From Serpula lacrymans var. lacrymans S7.9 (taxonomy: Eukaryota; Basidiomycota; Agaricomycetes; Boletales; Serpulaceae), in the NCBI RefSeq assembly GCF_000218685.1, contig NW_006763298.1:1142386-1206385 (forward strand): a stretch of DNA of 64,000 nt, in the 5' to 3' direction. Shown in pieces: positions 13,056 to 23,811 of this stretch. Numbering within the stretch: the stretch's first letter is position 1; each line of letters opens with the position of its first letter. The notes under the pieces are model-generated. The model was given only the letters and a program-made list of their open reading frames with translations. It ran no database searches and was not told the origin of the DNA. Both the position numbers and the translations under genes were made by a program.

Positions 13056-13251
13056 CCACTTGAAGATGAAGTATCTCAGAAAGGACCGTCAGCGACTAGA
13101 TGTTGTAGATATTGTAAAGTACATTCGATGGACTTGGGTTATTTATCCCCCTCTGATCCGCCCAACTCGGGATCGTTTAACTTATTGGTTTCACTAGTGT
13201 ACGATACTGCAGTTGAATGTTGTACGGATTACAGGCCAATCGATGTGTAGT

Positions 13252-14315
13252 TTACACCAATTCTGCTTCTCCTCTAGCGATTAGCTGTTCGACTATTGAG
13301 AAAGGTGTTAGCGAGATGTGACCTTTGGTCATTTCGAGCGCTGTTCCGCTGAAGTGGAGCAAATACGGTAAATCGATAGTGTCGGAAGCTAATTGGCTCA
13401 CTTACTCTGGCAATCGTACGGGAGGACAGTTTTGTATTGCATGCACAAAAACGGGACGAGATTTATCAGGTTCAGTGACTGAAAAATATCAAAGCTGAGC
13501 AACAATTCCCGGATATGAGGGGGGAAGGAACAGACCAATAGGAGGAACAAAGGGTGGATTATCGTCCAAAGTCTGCTGAGTATCTGGAAGACTTTGCAGA
13601 ACGGAGGAGAAAAAGTGCTGGTCGGTCAGTCTAGCGAATCTGAGTGGAATTGGCTATGATCAGTGAACCGAGCACTATTCCACATTACAATGATCGAGCC
13701 ACCTTCGAGCATGAGCTGTTTCGCTTTCAGATATTCGACTTGATACTCCAGGATTAGTCAGGATGTAACGAGCATATTTCTCGATCTGGAGTGCTTAAGG
13801 TGTCAATGACGGGGGTACAGCTGGGGTACTGGATTCTGGGCGATTGACCTTGTAAAGTCTTGTTCGGAGGTATGATCTGACGATGAATTTGACGCGCTCA
13901 ACTTCAGTCTGTGCGAGCATGATTCGAAAATGCTCTTCTTCCGAGGACGACGGGTCAGCGCGCAGGGTAAGCACCGTATCAGACTGTCGAAGGAGTGGTA
14001 AACCCATCCATTGCGTTAAGCTGATGCCCCTCTACCAGCAGTTCAAAAGAAGAACTCACCCACCTGACTCCTGATATGGTCCAATAATCGCGAAAGCAAC
14101 TCTTCTTGAGCAGGCAATATGTCGGGTGCGTGACGCTCGTTCATCCAATGTCGAATGAGCTGCTGCAGAGGGGTCGCATCGTCTTCTGGAAGTAGGGGAA
14201 GCGCATCTGCTATAGGGACATCTCTCGGTTCGTCGTCGTCGTCGTCTGGCGCATTGCGAAGGCGATCCTGGAAAGACTCGTCACCGAGTGAACTGAAGAA
14301 ATTATAATCGGCCAT
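13252..14315 (-). CDS. SLD5: GINS complex subunit Sld5
   Basis: Sld5 is one of four GINS subunits that join Cdc45 and MCM2-7 into the replicative helicase. Six exons on the minus strand (14315-14064, 13983-13849, 13785-13703, 13630-13536, 13478-13406, 13348-13252) give 244 residues, a typical length. The sequence shows an acidic N-terminus, then WMNERHAPDILP, which is the usual start of the Sld5 A-domain. Next are FRIMLAQTEVERVKFIVRSY and RLYK-IEKYARYIL, the conserved helical core, a VLQSLPDTQQ stretch, and a C-terminal B-domain ending GHISLTPFSIVEQLIARGE and then ELV. Every exon phase closes without adjustment. Introns are 57-80 bp with normal GT-AG borders. Confidence 0.93.
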
Positions 14316-14751
14316 TTATGACTTGCGTTTAACATCAAAAGGCGCGTCGCGTCAGGTTCCACACATAATCGCGCGTCGACCGGCCCTACACGAGCACATT
14401 CGAATGTCAAGTCTCATTACGAATTTTGTTATAGACCTCACAGGCTCAAAGCCAGAAATACAAGGTATATGAGAAGCGACGATATTCTCGTTCAGCAAAT
14501 GTACAGATGGTTGGCGGTCATGAATAGTAACAAGCCCGCCGTGATCACACAATGTTATTCTGATCCCTCGCCTCGATGGCGGATTTCGAGCAGATACAAG
14601 CATCATTGTGACTATATCATGTACATACAAAAAGTATGACAAGGTCATTCATTTAATACATGGCGAGGCAGCACGCTAACCTGGAAGCAAACCTTAAGTA
14701 GCTGTATTACATTTCCCAAGTCCCTGACAGCACTTACTTGGACACATACGC
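14316..14751. other. Intergenic region between SLD5 start and DAP1 end
   Basis: This is 436 bp serving as the promoter side of SLD5 and the 3' region of DAP1. Short ORFs here are not supported. Nothing else is seen. Confidence 0.4.
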
Positions 14752-15513
14752 TCAAACGGCATCATTCTCAACAAGCTTTCCACAGATAATATACTTGTTG
14801 GAGAAGTGATCTATCCAACCTATAAGACTGCTATTAGATGGCGAGTCAGAGAAAAACAATGAATCAAAGCCGACCTTTCATGTTTTCGCTGCATTACAGA
14901 TACCTGTTTAATCAGCGGAACAGAGGTGAGAGGTAGACTACATACACTTCATCTGACCTGAGGTCTTCAAGCTTGTCCAGGGGCTGGTCAACTGGAGTCA
15001 ACATTTCTGTAGATAGACAAAGTTGTGGTATGGAAGTAGCAAAGAAGAACAAAACAACGCACCAAGGTCGAAAGATTGCTTTGCCATTCCTCTAGATGCA
15101 TCTCTTCCGGCGAAGTTACCGTACATACCGTCTGAGAATACTATCTTAGAATTGTCAAATTGAGAGAATAAGCTGAAAAGCGCACTCGGTCCGTAGAAGC
15201 TCTTTCCTGACGTCACGTCGAAAACAATGCCATTGATAGCGAGCAAGATCCTTCCTCCGTCTTTACCGCTGAAAGGCTCGAGTGTTCGAGGAGTATAAGT
15301 CTTGAACAGAACTGTAGGAGGATGCGCCTTTGGCATCCATGAGTAACTATCTTTGAATTCTGTTGGAACGGTGGACGGAGTAGAAGTGGATGGAAATACG
15401 ATTCTCTGGACAGAATAGAGAATATAAATGAGAAGAGAGGTGTTGACGGGGGTTCCAAAGTCCAATGTGAGAGCCATCTTCAATAATGGTGTGGTGGTGT
15501 TGTTCAAGTTCAT
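14752..15513 (-). CDS. DAP1: Dap1-like membrane-associated progesterone receptor (cytochrome b5-like heme protein)
   Basis: Dap1/PGRMC proteins bind heme and support P450 enzymes of sterol synthesis at the ER. Five exons (15513-15186, 15131-15063, 15006-14946, 14888-14875, 14819-14752) give 179 residues. An N-terminal membrane segment lies at about residues 22-38 (VNTSLLIYILYSVQRIVF). The cytochrome b5-like fold follows from about 68: TYTPRTLEPFSGKDGGRILL, then GIVFDVTSGKSFYGP, GMYGNFAGRDASRGMAKQSF, LTPVDQPLDKLEDL and WIDHFSNKYIICGKLVEND. The Tyr residues in FYGP and MYGNFAGRD are where family members coordinate heme. Exon 4 is only 14 bp, yet it is needed to read ENMKGWIDHF. The gene is divergent from the BNR gene, with 426 bp between starts. 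Confidence 0.93.
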
Positions 15514-15939
15514 CGTGGGCTGCTATACCAGCGCTTATATTACACTGCTTGCGCCGTCCAGGCAGCGCCGTGCTTAGAAATGACCGGTTAGTAACCGGCA
15601 TAATATGCGGCTTTTTCAGTCCATTCTTGTCGTGACCAGTGGCTGCAAGGTTCTATCTTTGCCTCTATCTTTGACGGTCTGAAGAGCTGTCCCAAGCCTT
15701 GTATGATCTTTCTAGCTCTCATAATGGTGATCTCGCAGACATAGTAAACCCCTACGCGTGCAGCTGAAAATATATGGGTCATGTTCAGGAGGTTGGGATA
15801 CATCTTGTTCTCGTGATTCGTCCTCTGATCATCGTTTGCGGACCGACACTGACCGCCCCTCCCGGTCACCAGGACTTTTGAAGAAAAAGCGGGCACATAA
15901 AGTTGTGAGACATCCACCTGAACATGCAGGTGCGCGATT
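15514..15939. other. Divergent promoter region (DAP1 / BNR protein)
   Basis: This is 426 bp between two divergently transcribed starts. No coding feature or clear regulatory motif was identified. The ORF at 15588-15956 on the minus strand has no family features and overlaps the BNR start, so it was not called. Confidence 0.4.
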
Positions 15940-17947
15940 ATGCCTCCCTCTATCAAGTCTAGTGGTTTTTACTGTGTTTTTGCCTTATTTTTTGCCTTAC
16001 TTTTCTGCTCGTCATACGCCTCAGGCTCGTCCAATGAAGTTCGCGTGTTGGACGTCACAACGTTGGGCTCGGATCCTCAGACTGTCAATAGGCTGAACGG
16101 TGAATCATTCCAGCAGGATGCTGTTACTACTTTCAATGGTGCGTCTTATGGCATCTTCTTGTGGAGTACGACCCTTAATGAATCCGAAGGCTACCAGTAT
16201 GCTGTGTTTTGGGTGGCAGATACCGCCAATACTTCTGTCAGACACGCTTCTATCTCCCGGCGTTCCATTCAGCCGCAGAATGGTCCATGGGAAACGTTCA
16301 CATTGACGGATTACAACCAGACAGAAGATGACGGACATGACATGTAAGGTGGCTTTGCTCCACCCCTATGATCGCGCTTCATGCCTTTTCAGTATATGCC
16401 TAGGCATCTCTCACGGAGATGGAACACTGCATATCTCGTTTGACCAGCACGATAACCCCCTGAATTATCGCATATCCACGCCAGGAGTTGCCACCAATCC
16501 CGCAGGGGTAACTTGGTCTCCCGACATTTTTGGACCTACCCTCGTGAGTGTCTTCCATAATATATCCATTTCAACTAATATTAACTCGTGCTCTCCACAA
16601 GGACTATCTCCCAGGGCTTGAATCTTTGGTCGATTCTGTCAATTTCATTAACATAACGTATCCTCGCTTTCTAGTGATTCCATCCTCGGCTGCGGGAAGT
16701 ACGGGAGCTGATCTGCTGCTTGAAATGCGTGTGGGCCGTTCAGGCTTAGGCGATGATTGGTTATATCGATATGTTCCCAACGAGGGTTGGGAATTAACGG
16801 GGAGGTATCTAGAGGTATGCTGCTTTGTCGCATTTCTCTCTCTTTCTTTGTTATTTATATTTTTCTAGGGAGTCAACAGTAAGCGATTAAAAATAAATTT
16901 ATTATAAGGTATACGAACCAAATGAATTGCGTTCAGATAATGCTTACATCAACGGACTGGACTTTGATCCAAAGGGCAATTTGCAGGTAACATGGTTCGT
17001 TCTAGAGACTGGCTTTTTCATTTTTTGTTAGCTGATATGAGTTGGATTGTTTTCCACAGGACATATCGAGATTATGTGAACGACACGGGTCAAGATGTTG
17101 CAGTCGAAGCAGGTCCTAATGGCCCAGGGAACGTGCGTACTTCATATCATGCGTATGAACTCCTCGGATACACACGACTTAGCCCCTCATGCAGAATCAC
17201 GATATGAATTTCGTGTTCAGTCCTGACCTCGGTTTTACCTGGCAAAACAACTGGAATCAAACCATTTGCAACACGACTGCGGAAGCTCCCGTCTTACCCA
17301 TTTCTGCGGGCATCACGATTTTCACAATCCCTAAATACAGGTAACCTTCTAACTGCACGTCTTTTCCTATCGAGAACCATGTGAAGTTAAAAGTTCGCTT
17401 CTTCCGCAGTGGTATCTTGAACCAAGAAGCTCAGATAGTTGATAACGAGGGAAGGATGCATGTGCTCAACAGGGAGAATACGACGGGAAGCGAGCTGTGG
17501 TTTGTGGTTCTTCTTCTATGCATCATTGACTATTAACCAAACGCTCCATTGTTCTATTTTAGGTACCACTACTGGCGTAGCGTGGATACCTTTTGGACGC
17601 GAACTGCGTTTCCATTAGACATTCCGAGTGACTACAATATTACTGGCACGCCCACGTACATCGGAAAACGAGGCAAGCTCGTCGTGCTTCCTAATTCTCA
17701 GTCGTTATTGGCAATTCTACCCGATAACGCCCCAAATTCGACTGCATTAAGCATCCTGCGAAGCACCGCGGATGGCCACTTCGCGGATTGGACGACTGTA
17801 TGGGAGGTTAGCAGTGGGTGTGTTGCGGAACCCCTATTTGATCGTTACCGGCTAAATGTGGCAAATGGTGGCGATGGCGTGTTAAGCTTGTACTTGGTGA
17901 ATGGCACGGAGGTGCAAATATGGGACTTGGATGTTAACGGGCTGTAA
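15940..17947 (+). CDS. Secreted BNR-4-type beta-propeller protein
   Basis: Nine exons (15940-16343, 16393-16543, 16602-16814, 16869-16878, 16937-16994, 17060-17132, 17195-17340, 17410-17499, 17563-17947) give 509 residues. A signal peptide is clear (about residues 8-28, GFYCVFALFFALLFCSSYAS). The mature part holds many N-glycosylation sites and propeller-like blades. The motif around residue 132, DDGHD then ISHGDGTLHISFDQHDNPL, matches the His-containing blade of the BNR-4 family, in which D-x-H-N/D and an IH(V/I)..D.H pattern recur. Later there are NGLDFDPKGNLQVTW and NFVFSPDLGFTW, which resemble Asp-box-like turns. BNR-4 proteins are seven-bladed propellers; some relatives are polysaccharide lyases, others have no known activity. 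A role in extracellular polysaccharide binding or cleavage is inferred only. Exon 4 is 10 bp. Confidence 0.75.
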
Positions 17948-18042
17948 CACGACCAGAAATGTTTAGCAGCTAAATAAAACCTGTCAAGACTAGTTGATTA
18001 TGTATTACAAAAGAGCATAAAAGGGTATATGTGTATATGCCA

Positions 18043-19100
18043 TTATTTGCCAGTGTAAAGTACCTGTAAAAAGAATTCATGTGTTCGTCGAGTAACGCCC
18101 GCGTGGTCCATGTATTGTACAAAAGAGTCCCCATTGAGATATTGACATAGAATGGGAGGATTTTGCCCCTGTGAGGCAGGTTCAATTACAGCAGCTTGTA
18201 AGACTCTGCGCATGCCTCCATCGTGACTTCCACTCGCCTCGAGGAGCACTGGGCTATAATGATTAGCATCCAGTTCGTTATCCAGCGGAAACTCTACCCA
18301 TCGATATCGTCCCTTTCTCAACTCATAACACGAACATTGAACTGTTGAGCGTTTACTTGCAGCAGAGGCGCTGCTACTTTTTCGTCTCTTGACCTGGATC
18401 AAGTCATAAGCAACAGCAAAAACTCGAAATGAATCAATGGACTTACGTTGGACCCATGGCAGAGATTGGATACATGGAGAAAAATGGCATGCGCCCTATT
18501 ACGGGTGTCCATACTGGCACGTTCTTCACGGGCCAAGGCCTCGGAACGTCGAATGAGCTCGTGGCAGCACTCAGGGTCCTTCTCAGCCACGCTGTGCACT
18601 TCCTGGATGGAAACTGTATCGCGAGATCTATTGCAAACGGCGAGCTGAGTATGACGTATACGTGGTAAAGTTAAAGTTGGACCAAGGGACACACACTCAC
18701 CGAGTACCTGCTTCAATAAGCATCTGGCATAGTTCCATGCGCCGGTGGTGTGCGATAATGCGGAGGTTGTTATCTTGGCTGAAAGCATACCACTCTGCTT
18801 GGAAAGCAGACCAAAGGGGAAAGAAAGGCGAACCGAGGAGACAGGACGTGTTGGAGACAGAGGCTGAGATTTTGCTTTCGTGAACGGGTGAGAGACGTTT
18901 GGCTTCTTTGATGTAAGAAAGGGCTTGTGTCACAAACGTTAAACAGCCATTATCGCGGGTACGATTAACCAGATAAGGTGCTCTGTGAACAGTCTTTTCG
19001 ATGGCTCTTAGAAGACAGAGTAAGGGGCCGAAAACTAAGCCTATATCGGTCTTACTGATGTACCAACAATAAGCTCAACGCCTTCCTCTGGAAACACCAT
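18043..19100 (-). CDS. Unrecognised 290-residue protein
   Basis: Four exons on the minus strand (19100-19064, 19004-18701, 18627-18447, 18393-18043) close in frame to 290 residues. The placement of exon 1 and the acceptor at 19005 are the weakest points. The protein has no signal peptide or membrane segment. Its middle is helical and Glu/Arg-rich (VAEKDPECCHELIRRSEALA), and it then has a basic-Ser linker (KRRKSSSASAASKRS) that could be a nuclear signal. The tail is Tyr/Gly-rich and mixed beta-like. I do not recognise a family. It follows the next upstream gene on the same strand (19431-20368) with 330 bp between them. Confidence 0.6.
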
Positions 19101-19430
19101 GATCGTATGCTTACAATATATAAAAGGCAGTGGGTTCTAAAACCTGCCGTTGAATGCTTTCCCATCCAAGAATATATATTACTTCATTGATACTTCTGAA
19201 GATATTCTGCAGTAAATGAACGACAACGAGGATGTCTAGATCATGACGCTCCTTGCAGGTGCGCAGCACCTGCCAACAGACTTTAACCGCTTTTGAGGTG
19301 ACTAATAGCGGTAAAAGACCATCGGAGCTGCCGATTCTAAGAAGCCGGGAAGCTGCAACAAAACGAGTATCAGGGTGCCTAAAACGAGATAGGTTATCTT
19401 TGTTAATTTAGATAACAGTCACCAAAATAT
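19101..19430. other. Intergenic region
   Basis: This is 330 bp between two minus-strand genes. No coding signal was found. Confidence 0.4.
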
Positions 19431-20368
19431 TCACTTCATATAATTCAGTAGCAGTTTCAGGTCTTCGGTTAGTTGGTATGCTGGGTTGTCTCTCCAGATA
19501 ATGCCGTAGCCACTCCTTTTCACGAGTCGTTGCCTGAATTCGCCCCAGTGTGTGTCGAGATGCTTAGTGAAAGCAAATGGTTCATCCTCCTTCAAAACCG
19601 GTAAAGCGTTCTTTAGGCGCCCAAGGAAGAGATCTACGTCTTGAGTAAGGCAAAGTGCCTTTGAGAACAAGCGGGCTTTTTCCGCAAAAGAGTCTAGCGC
19701 GTCTCCAAGACCTATTGTTAGGAACATGCTGAGGAAATCGGCATAGATGGCGACAAACGCAAGAATGTAACGCATGGTCGGATAAGCACTGGATAAAGTT
19801 TCTGATCTGCAAATGTAAAAACGGTGAATGATCAGTATACGGTATTCCTTTGTCTAATTGGGGTTTAAAAAAAGTTGCACCTGCCAACGTGAGATACGAG
19901 GAATTCGCAACCCAAGAGAAAGGGATAATGAGTCATAAGGGCTTTCCCGTAAGATTGACCGCACTTTGAGCACCTATAGTTTCCGGAAGAGAGGATGAAA
20001 TCCAAGAGGACATCTGGATCAGCAGATAAACACGATGCTCGGGAAGAGGTTGAGGATTCAGCCGATGGAGATGCGTCAGGGCTCACTGGCTGAGCACAAG
20101 GACACTGCGGACTGCCATCACGGGCTGGTAACATACGAACAACAGCGGTATTTACGTTGGCACCACCGCTTAGATGTTCGCTTGCAGCATCCACCCATCG
20201 TTCTAGACGGCGGCCAGCTGAAGTCAACAATAAAGCAAGTGTTCTGCCAGGTCCAGGCTGGTTCGATACGGTCGAACTTGTGGCAGCTCTTGCCCAGCTT
20301 GCACGGTTCTCGGAACGGAATTGAGTAAGATTATGGGATTCAGAATCCGGATCTCGTGGTGGTACCAT
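19431..20368 (-). CDS. Unrecognised 287-residue protein
   Basis: Two exons (20368-19881 and 19806-19431) join in phase through a GT donor at 19880 and give 287 residues. The start is the ATG at 20368; the frame is open further upstream only from a TTG. The first 130 residues are polar and Ser/Pro/Ala-rich with a Cys-Pro-Cys. Then a short CxxC (CSKCGQSYG) follows LDFILSSGNYR, suggesting a small metal-binding or disulfide site. The C-terminal half is helical, with a hydrophobic run (YILAFVAIYADFLSMFLTIG) that may be a membrane or buried helix. No family was recognised. Confidence 0.6.
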
Positions 20369-21327
20369 CGTGATTGGAGGACGTAGAACGGACACGACAT
20401 AGATAGCCAACTTCAAGGAAAGCGCGTACGTCGAACACGACAAGAAATACCCGCTTTCCGCAGCGTTTTTGAGGCATAACCACTAAGGCCTAAGGCTCTG
20501 AGCGCCAGTGTCAAAAGGCTGTCCAAGGAAACGCCAATGCTAAGGTCAAGTGGTCCCGCACGTGATCATGTACGCAAAGTGGCTTAAAGGCTTTCGAAGA
20601 TTCCACCATGTCCCGAACCGCAACTTACTGTTCTCTTCTGCAGTAGAGAAGAACGGACATTATCATAATGATAGCGAGACCCTGAAACACGTTTATATGG
20701 GAAAAATAACAAGACAAGCAAGAATCGCGATTGGATGCTGCAGCTGCTGTATTTGAAGCCAGCGCGTCATGTCAGCCCGCGGCTCGTTGCTGAAAACCAC
20801 TTGGATTCCCACATTTCATCACTCCATCTTCTTATCTTCTGGAAAACAGCTCTTGCGGATGGACGGACATGCAGCTATCTAACACCATGCCCTTTGCCTC
20901 ATGTTCCTATCTTAACGCATGAGCAATTGTGACCACCGCGGTCCAGGATCTCCTCCAGTACGCAATCTAAGTTTTAAGCGGAATCGGTAAAGTGGCTTCT
21001 TTTTCGTAGCAGAAAGAATGTTACTAAACATTTCAACTTATCGGCCCACAGCTGATCCAATCAGCGGATCGCTCCAGGCATCTCATCGTTTGGTCGACCA
21101 CTCACGAGGACAGCATGCATGACTCATCGCCCCTTGTCGCCCCTTGTACATAAATTTTTTTTAGTCGGTATCTGGACCGACATGTATTTTCGATTGATTG
21201 GTCATGACTGGGACTATAAAGATTGAGATGGCAAGAGCCATGTCTCTTCGTTGACTTTCTCCTGTCACCAACCGGTGCGACCTAGACCTGTCAGACTGCA
21301 TAAGCTTACTTGCGGCCTCTCAGCGAT
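20369..21327. promoter_or_regulatory. Upstream region of MFS transporter 1, with CGG-N8-CCG site at 21166-21179
   Basis: This is 959 bp between an unrecognised minus-strand gene and MFS transporter 1. At 21166-21179 lies CGGTATCTGGACCG, an inverted CGG/CCG pair with an 8-bp spacer, the arrangement bound by fungal Zn(II)2Cys6 regulators. Downstream, GATTGGTCATGACTG is also shared with the promoter of the paralog on the other side (about 29770-29790, reverse strand). The site lies about 150 bp before the ATG. Function is inferred from conservation between the two promoters. Confidence 0.55.
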
Positions 21328-23365
21328 ATGTTGCCACCACCACCCTTGTCTCCCGCAGAAACACTCGTCGATGGACTACCATCACCAAAGTTATCGACGG
21401 CCAGAAAACTGGTCTTGCTCACTATATTCTGTCTGGCACAATTCTTAGATTCTTTCAATAACTCGGCTCTATTTTCTGCGATACCTGCTCTCGAGTTATC
21501 TTTAAATATGACCGAGAGTCAATCAACTTGGATTATCAGTGCATTTCAGCTGACTTTCGCTTCCTTCCTTTTAATTGTGAGCATAGTTCACGTATCTGTC
21601 TGTCGTTCCTGTTGTAGCTAATATCCCGGCCAGAGCGGTCGTATCAGCGACGTGTATAATCCTAGTATGGTTGATTGTGTTTTTTGACCACATGTCATGA
21701 TTAACGGATCTTACAGAAACTGCGTTTATCTCCGGAGTGTCTGGCCTCGGCGTAATATCGGTCGGCGCAGGATTCGTAGATGACAAAATCATCATAATCA
21801 TACTGCGTGCTCTTTGTGGTATTGGTGAGTTCTTGCACATCATTGCAAGAATCAATCCTAACGTACATACATAGCATCTGCAATGACTATCCCGTCCGCC
21901 CTGACATTACTTGTCAACGCGTTCCCAGATCCTCTCGAGCAGGCTCGTGCTATTGGAATATTTGGTGGCGTTGGTGCAATCGCCAACGGTAAGAGCCTTG
22001 GTTTACAAGAATGTGGATGAAGCTGAATCTTGGTGACATTCAGTTCTTGGACTTCTGATCGGGGCAGTGTTTGTCCAGTACGCTTCTTGGCACTGGGTCT
22101 TCTGGTTTGTTGCAATGGTAGCCGTGCCGGTAGCGCTATTATGTATTATTGTTATCCCTCCCCAACCAGAGCCGCTCGACGGCCCCGAACCTCAAGCATC
22201 AAAGTTTAAAAGCTTGGATACCACGGGTGTTTCGATATTGACGGGTACGCATGCTGTTGTCTATTCCGAACCATGTGTTAGGTACTGATAGCAGAGCAGT
22301 TGCCCTCATCTTGTTCATATTCGCTGTTACCTCTGGTTCTACTGATGGATGGGGATCTGGAATGGTCCTTGCCCCGTTGATCATTTCTATTTTTTTGATC
22401 GGTGGCTTCTTTTACTGGGAGACCCTTCTCCCTACTCATAGAGCTGCGATGTATGTGATATCTAGCCCATCTTTCCGTGACGCATCTAATAGCTGCTCAT
22501 AGACCTCCGAAAACATGGTTCTACAAGAACTTCTCCGTTCTTTTTGCTACTGCACTTCTCCCTTACTTTTGGTGGAGCGCTGTATTCTCCATCTTTACGT
22601 CATTATGGCAGAATGTATACCACTGGGCAGTCATATCCTCAGCGATACATATGTATGTTCAACATGATGTGTCTATAACGCGAGGTGCTCAGCTTTCATA
22701 GGTTCCCTATTGGCGTCACCGCTTTTGCGATGAGCTTTACCGGACCATTATCCAGAGTGTACAGCCCCAAGTGGATCATCCTCACAGGACTCAGTTTGGT
22801 GGTTATCGCTACAACGTTGATCGCACTAGGGGGTGGGCCTGATGCTTATTGGCCATTCATCTTCCCAGCATTTGCAATAGGCAGTGCCGGTGCCATGCTA
22901 ACCTTTACTCACACAAAGTACGTCCCATTCACTTTCTCACGTTCTTTGCTCATGTCTAAACGTTTTGCATCTAGTATCGCCATATTCCAGGCTGCCCCCC
23001 CTTCCATGGCAGGCACCGTCGGCGCCATCTTCAACGGTGCCCTTCAATTTGGCTCTGCAATCGGACTTGCGGCGATGAGTTCCATCGAGACGTCTGTCGA
23101 AGCTACACATGGGGGGTATGAGGAATATACGGGGCGCGCGGCCGCTTTCTGGTTCCTCCTCGCTATAGTCTGCGCCGAAGCACTCGCCATATTATTCTTC
23201 TACCGCACCGATTCGGACCACCTACCGCGGACGAGATGCGATGCCTCCCCAGAATGCTTAGAAAAGAAAAATCCCTCGGACGAGAAAGTACGCGAGGCTT
23301 GTGATGGTGCTACGAGTGTTGATGACTCGGTGACGGCTGAGAGCTCGGTCGCCTCCCATGTGTAG
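21328..23365 (+). CDS. MFS transporter 1 (DHA2-like, multidrug/aminotriazole-resistance type)
   Basis: This is a proton-coupled exporter-type membrane protein of the major facilitator superfamily. Nine exons (21328-21576, 21634-21664, 21717-21824, 21875-21988, 22044-22244, 22300-22450, 22503-22652, 22702-22917, 22975-23365) give 536 residues. Membrane helices run through the length: LTIFCLAQFLDSFNNSALFS (helix 1), the SGRISDVYNPK loop after helix 2, GVGAIANVLGLLIGAVF (motif C-like), WHWVFWFVAMVAVPVALL, and later helices with WPFIFPAFAIGSAGAML and AGTVGAIFNGALQFGSAIGL. The arrangement fits the 14-helix DHA2 group. The substrate is unknown. The C-terminal tail of about 60 residues is polar and longer than in the paralog at 27697-29645, with which it shares all exon lengths except the last. 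Confidence 0.9.
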
Positions 23366-23811
23366 ACTGCTGACGACTTGACATGTTATTTTTCATTTTT
23401 CTTTCCGTGCTTTCATGTTGCTGCTTGATGTAGCGCCGATACTTAGATGACAACAGTAACTAGTAGGAGAGGACGATTTTTCCTTTATATTTCTGATTTC
23501 GTGATAGAGAGCATTCCAGGCTGCATTTTTCTAGGATATGTATAGAATAGTTAGAACTTAGAAGTTTGATATCTGTGTCTGTAGGGTTTCTTTCCAAATT
23601 ATGTATTCTCACATTTATCCTCAGTGTCTCAGTTAGCCATAATTACCTCTGCAAATTACTGTTACAGTAAGAGTTTTGACGAATTGTTTTATGTAATGCT
23701 GTGAATTCCACGTGGCTATCTAGTATCTGACTCTGATCAGAGTCACAGACTCGGAAAGTTATATTTCAGCTCTTGGACCTCAAGCTATCGATAACCATCT
23801 CGCTCCCTACC
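23366..23811. other. Intergenic region
   Basis: This is 446 bp holding the 3' region of MFS transporter 1 and the promoter of the tyrosyl-tRNA synthetase gene. No feature was recognised apart from AT-rich stretches. Confidence 0.4.
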
